Positions 14,904-16,366 of a DNA stretch of 16,366 bases are shown here, one piece after another (within the stretch, counting starts at the first letter, position 1; the number at the start of each line of letters is the position of its first letter). The DNA is from UMGS946 sp048421225 (GTDB lineage: Bacteria > Bacillota > Clostridia > Christensenellales > CAG-138), in NCBI GenBank assembly GCA_048421225.1, contig DBFNRV010000015.1:1-16366 (forward strand). Direction: 5' to 3'. The translations under genes and the position numbers were made by a program. The notes under the pieces were generated by a model, which ran no database searches, was not told where the DNA came from, and worked only from the letters and a program-made list of their open reading frames with translations.

Positions 14904-15596
14904 ATGGATATACCTGATATCGCATCCGAGTCAAGGCGACTCTCAATTAACGCGTTTCACGCTCAAAACGGCGTCGTCTTCGTTGACCCATATAATACAT
15001 ATATTGGTCCGGATGTAAGGATTGGTAAGGGAACTGTGATTTATCCAAATGTATGTATTGAGGGGAACGTACTGATTGGAGAAAATACAATAATACATAT
15101 GGGTTGCAGCATTAAGGATACAGTTATCGGGAACGAATGCGTTTTACGCTACGTAGTTGCCGACACGGCTGCAATAGGGAACAACGTAAAAATTGGGCCG
15201 TTTGTCAATCTGAGGCCTAATACACATATTGAGGACGACTGCAAAATCGGTGATTTTGTAGAAATCAAGAACTCTAATTTGGGTTTGGGCAGCAAAGCGC
15301 CCCATCTTTCATATATCGGCGACGCAGATGTGGGAAGCCAGGTCAATATCGGATGCGGAGCTATATTTGTAAACTATGACGGTGTAAAAAAGCATAGAAC
15401 GCATATAGGCGACAGGGCCTTTATCGGATGTAACACAAACCTTATAGCGCCGCTGAAACTCGGCAGCGACACCTTTACCGCCGCAGGCTCTACGATTACC
15501 AGGGATGTACCCGACGGCTCCCTTAGCGTTGAGCGGGGTGAGCAAAAAAACATTGCCGGATGGGTGGAGCGTATGAGATCCAGAAAAGGGGACTGA
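14904..15596 (+). CDS. Stand-alone GlmU-type glucosamine-1-phosphate acetyltransferase domain (left-handed beta-helix)
   Basis: The 230-residue protein matches only the C-terminal half of GlmU, which acetylates GlcN-1-P with acetyl-CoA for UDP-GlcNAc and thus wall synthesis. Hexapeptide repeats of the left-handed beta-helix run from about residue 34 to 200. The functional residues of E. coli GlmU all line up with one constant offset of 229: Arg333 (R104), Lys351 (K122), the catalytic His363 (H134), Tyr366 (Y137), Asn377 (N148), Asn386 (N157), Lys392 (K163) and Arg440 (R211). There is thus no gap, and residue 1 falls at the boundary after the uridyltransferase domain. That domain is absent, and the gene has its own promoter, AAGGA 8 nt before ATG and an intact frame. 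A separate uridyltransferase gene is expected elsewhere. A related sugar-nucleotide acetyltransferase acting on another amino sugar is possible. Confidence 0.88.
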   Translation: MDIPDIASESRRLSINAFHAQNGVVFVDPYNTYIGPDVRIGKGTVIYPNVCIEGNVLIGENTIIHMGCSIKDTVIGNECVLRYVVADTAAIGNNVKIGPFVNLRPNTHIEDDCKIGDFVEIKNSNLGLGSKAPHLSYIGDADVGSQVNIGCGAIFVNYDGVKKHRTHIGDRAFIGCNTNLIAPLKLGSDTFTAAGSTITRDVPDGSLSVERGEQKNIAGWVERMRSRKGD

Positions 15597-15603
15597 AAAC
15601 CGC

Positions 15604-16365
15604 TTGTACATAAACATCGACGGTATAAATATTAACTATGAACGCATCGGATCGGGCAAGCCGGTCCTGTTGCTGCATGGCTGGATGGCTGGGATTGATA
15701 CCATGCGTCCTATCGCGGCCCATCTTCTAAAGCTGGGCAGGGAGGCCGTTATGCTGGACTTTCCTGGGATGGGTATAAGCGAGCTTCCTCCCGTGCCATG
15801 GGGCGTTCCCGAATATGCCGAGATTACAAGAAAATTTATTTCCATACTTGGTTTGGAAGGCTGCGACCTTATATGCCACTCATTCGGAGGCCGTGTCGCC
15901 ATAATGCTGGCGTCGGCGGAGCCTGATTTGTTTGGCAAGTTGATATTAATCGACGCCGCCGGGATAAAACCAAAGCGCGATCTCGTCTATTATTTAAAAA
16001 TTTACTCTTATAAGCTTGCGAAGAGGGCGGCTAAGGTAAGCATATTTAACCGCATGTTCAAGCTGGATCAAAAGGTAAAAAAAGCCGGTTCGGACGACTA
16101 CAAGTCGCTTTCAGGCGTAATGCGCGAAACCTTTGTAAAGGTTGTAAACCTTGATCTTACTGAATTGCTGGATAAAATTAAAAATGAAACGCTGCTGATA
16201 TGGGGCAGTGAGGATACGTCCGCGCCCTTATGGATGGGGCAAATAATGGAAAAGCGAATAAAAAACGCGGGGCTTGCAGTTATAGAAGGCGCAGGCCATT
16301 TTAGCTATGTGGACGACTACGCGCGTTTTTGCGCTATGCTGGATATAGTTTTAAAAGATCAATAA
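15604..16365 (+). CDS. Alpha/beta hydrolase
   Basis: The 253-residue protein has the alpha/beta hydrolase signature: HGW (25-27) for the oxyanion hole, the nucleophile elbow CHSFGG with Ser93, the acid Asp204 in GSEDTSAP, and His232 in GAGHFSY. A basic cap-like segment (about 122-165, rich in Lys and Tyr) probably forms the lid over the active site. There is no signal peptide, so it should be cytoplasmic. The substrate cannot be told from sequence. The start is TTG, 7 nt after the stop of the acetyltransferase gene; a GGGGA sequence about 11 nt upstream overlaps that gene's end. Tight spacing suggests co-expression. The stop TAA is one base before the window's end, so the gene is complete, but downstream partners are not visible. 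Confidence 0.9.
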   Translation: MYINIDGININYERIGSGKPVLLLHGWMAGIDTMRPIAAHLLKLGREAVMLDFPGMGISELPPVPWGVPEYAEITRKFISILGLEGCDLICHSFGGRVAIMLASAEPDLFGKLILIDAAGIKPKRDLVYYLKIYSYKLAKRAAKVSIFNRMFKLDQKVKKAGSDDYKSLSGVMRETFVKVVNLDLTELLDKIKNETLLIWGSEDTSAPLWMGQIMEKRIKNAGLAVIEGAGHFSYVDDYARFCAMLDIVLKDQ

Positions 16366-16366
16366 G

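Noticed and set aside
1..16366. Mobile elements, CRISPR arrays or attachment sites
   Set aside because: No transposase or integrase, no regularly spaced repeat, and no long terminal inverted or direct repeats were seen.

Overview
The window looks like a chromosomal segment of a low-to-mid GC Bacillota, most likely class Clostridia. The signs are strong AGGAGG-type ribosome binding sites, sigma-A-like promoters, a Clostridia-style RpoB with an acidic tail and no large insertions in RpoB or RpoC, an EF-G2-like GTPase, and a KamA-family radical SAM enzyme. I see no rRNA, tRNA, CRISPR array, insertion sequence or phage gene. The genus cannot be told from this sequence alone.

Layout. (1) 1-1950: an AT-rich promoter region, a predicted lipoprotein, and 3 nt later a secreted metzincin-type metalloprotease whose reading frame is broken by an amber codon just after the signal peptide. 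A hairpin at 1910-1939 can terminate transcription from both sides. (2) 1975-4044, minus strand: a full-length EF-G-like translational GTPase of the EF-G2 type, with its own promoter. (3) 4337-5443: a KamA-family radical SAM/PLP protein with its own promoter, a 21-bp palindrome and a terminator. (4) 5476-6176: about 700 bp without a gene, ending in overlapping promoters and a leader of about 280 nt for rpoB. (5) 6177-14481: rpoB, rpoC and an unrecognised Cys-rich two-helix membrane protein, apparently one transcription unit closed by a terminator at 14491-14519. (6) 14482-14903: gene-free, with a promoter. (7) 14904-16365: a stand-alone GlmU-type acetyltransferase domain and a closely spaced alpha/beta hydrolase, both complete.

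How the genes relate. rpoB and rpoC encode the two large RNA polymerase subunits. They are not embedded in the usual ribosomal protein cluster: neither rplJ/rplL upstream nor rpsL/rpsG/fusA/tuf downstream is present. The acetyltransferase retains every GlcN-1-P-binding and catalytic residue I could align to E. coli GlmU, at one constant offset, which suggests a UDP-GlcNAc pathway split over two genes. I found no clearly new multi-gene system. The best leads are the stand-alone GlmU acetyltransferase, the Cys-rich membrane protein co-transcribed with rpoBC, substitutions in RpoB fork loop 2, a KamA homologue with a changed substrate-binding residue, and the amber codon in the protease gene.
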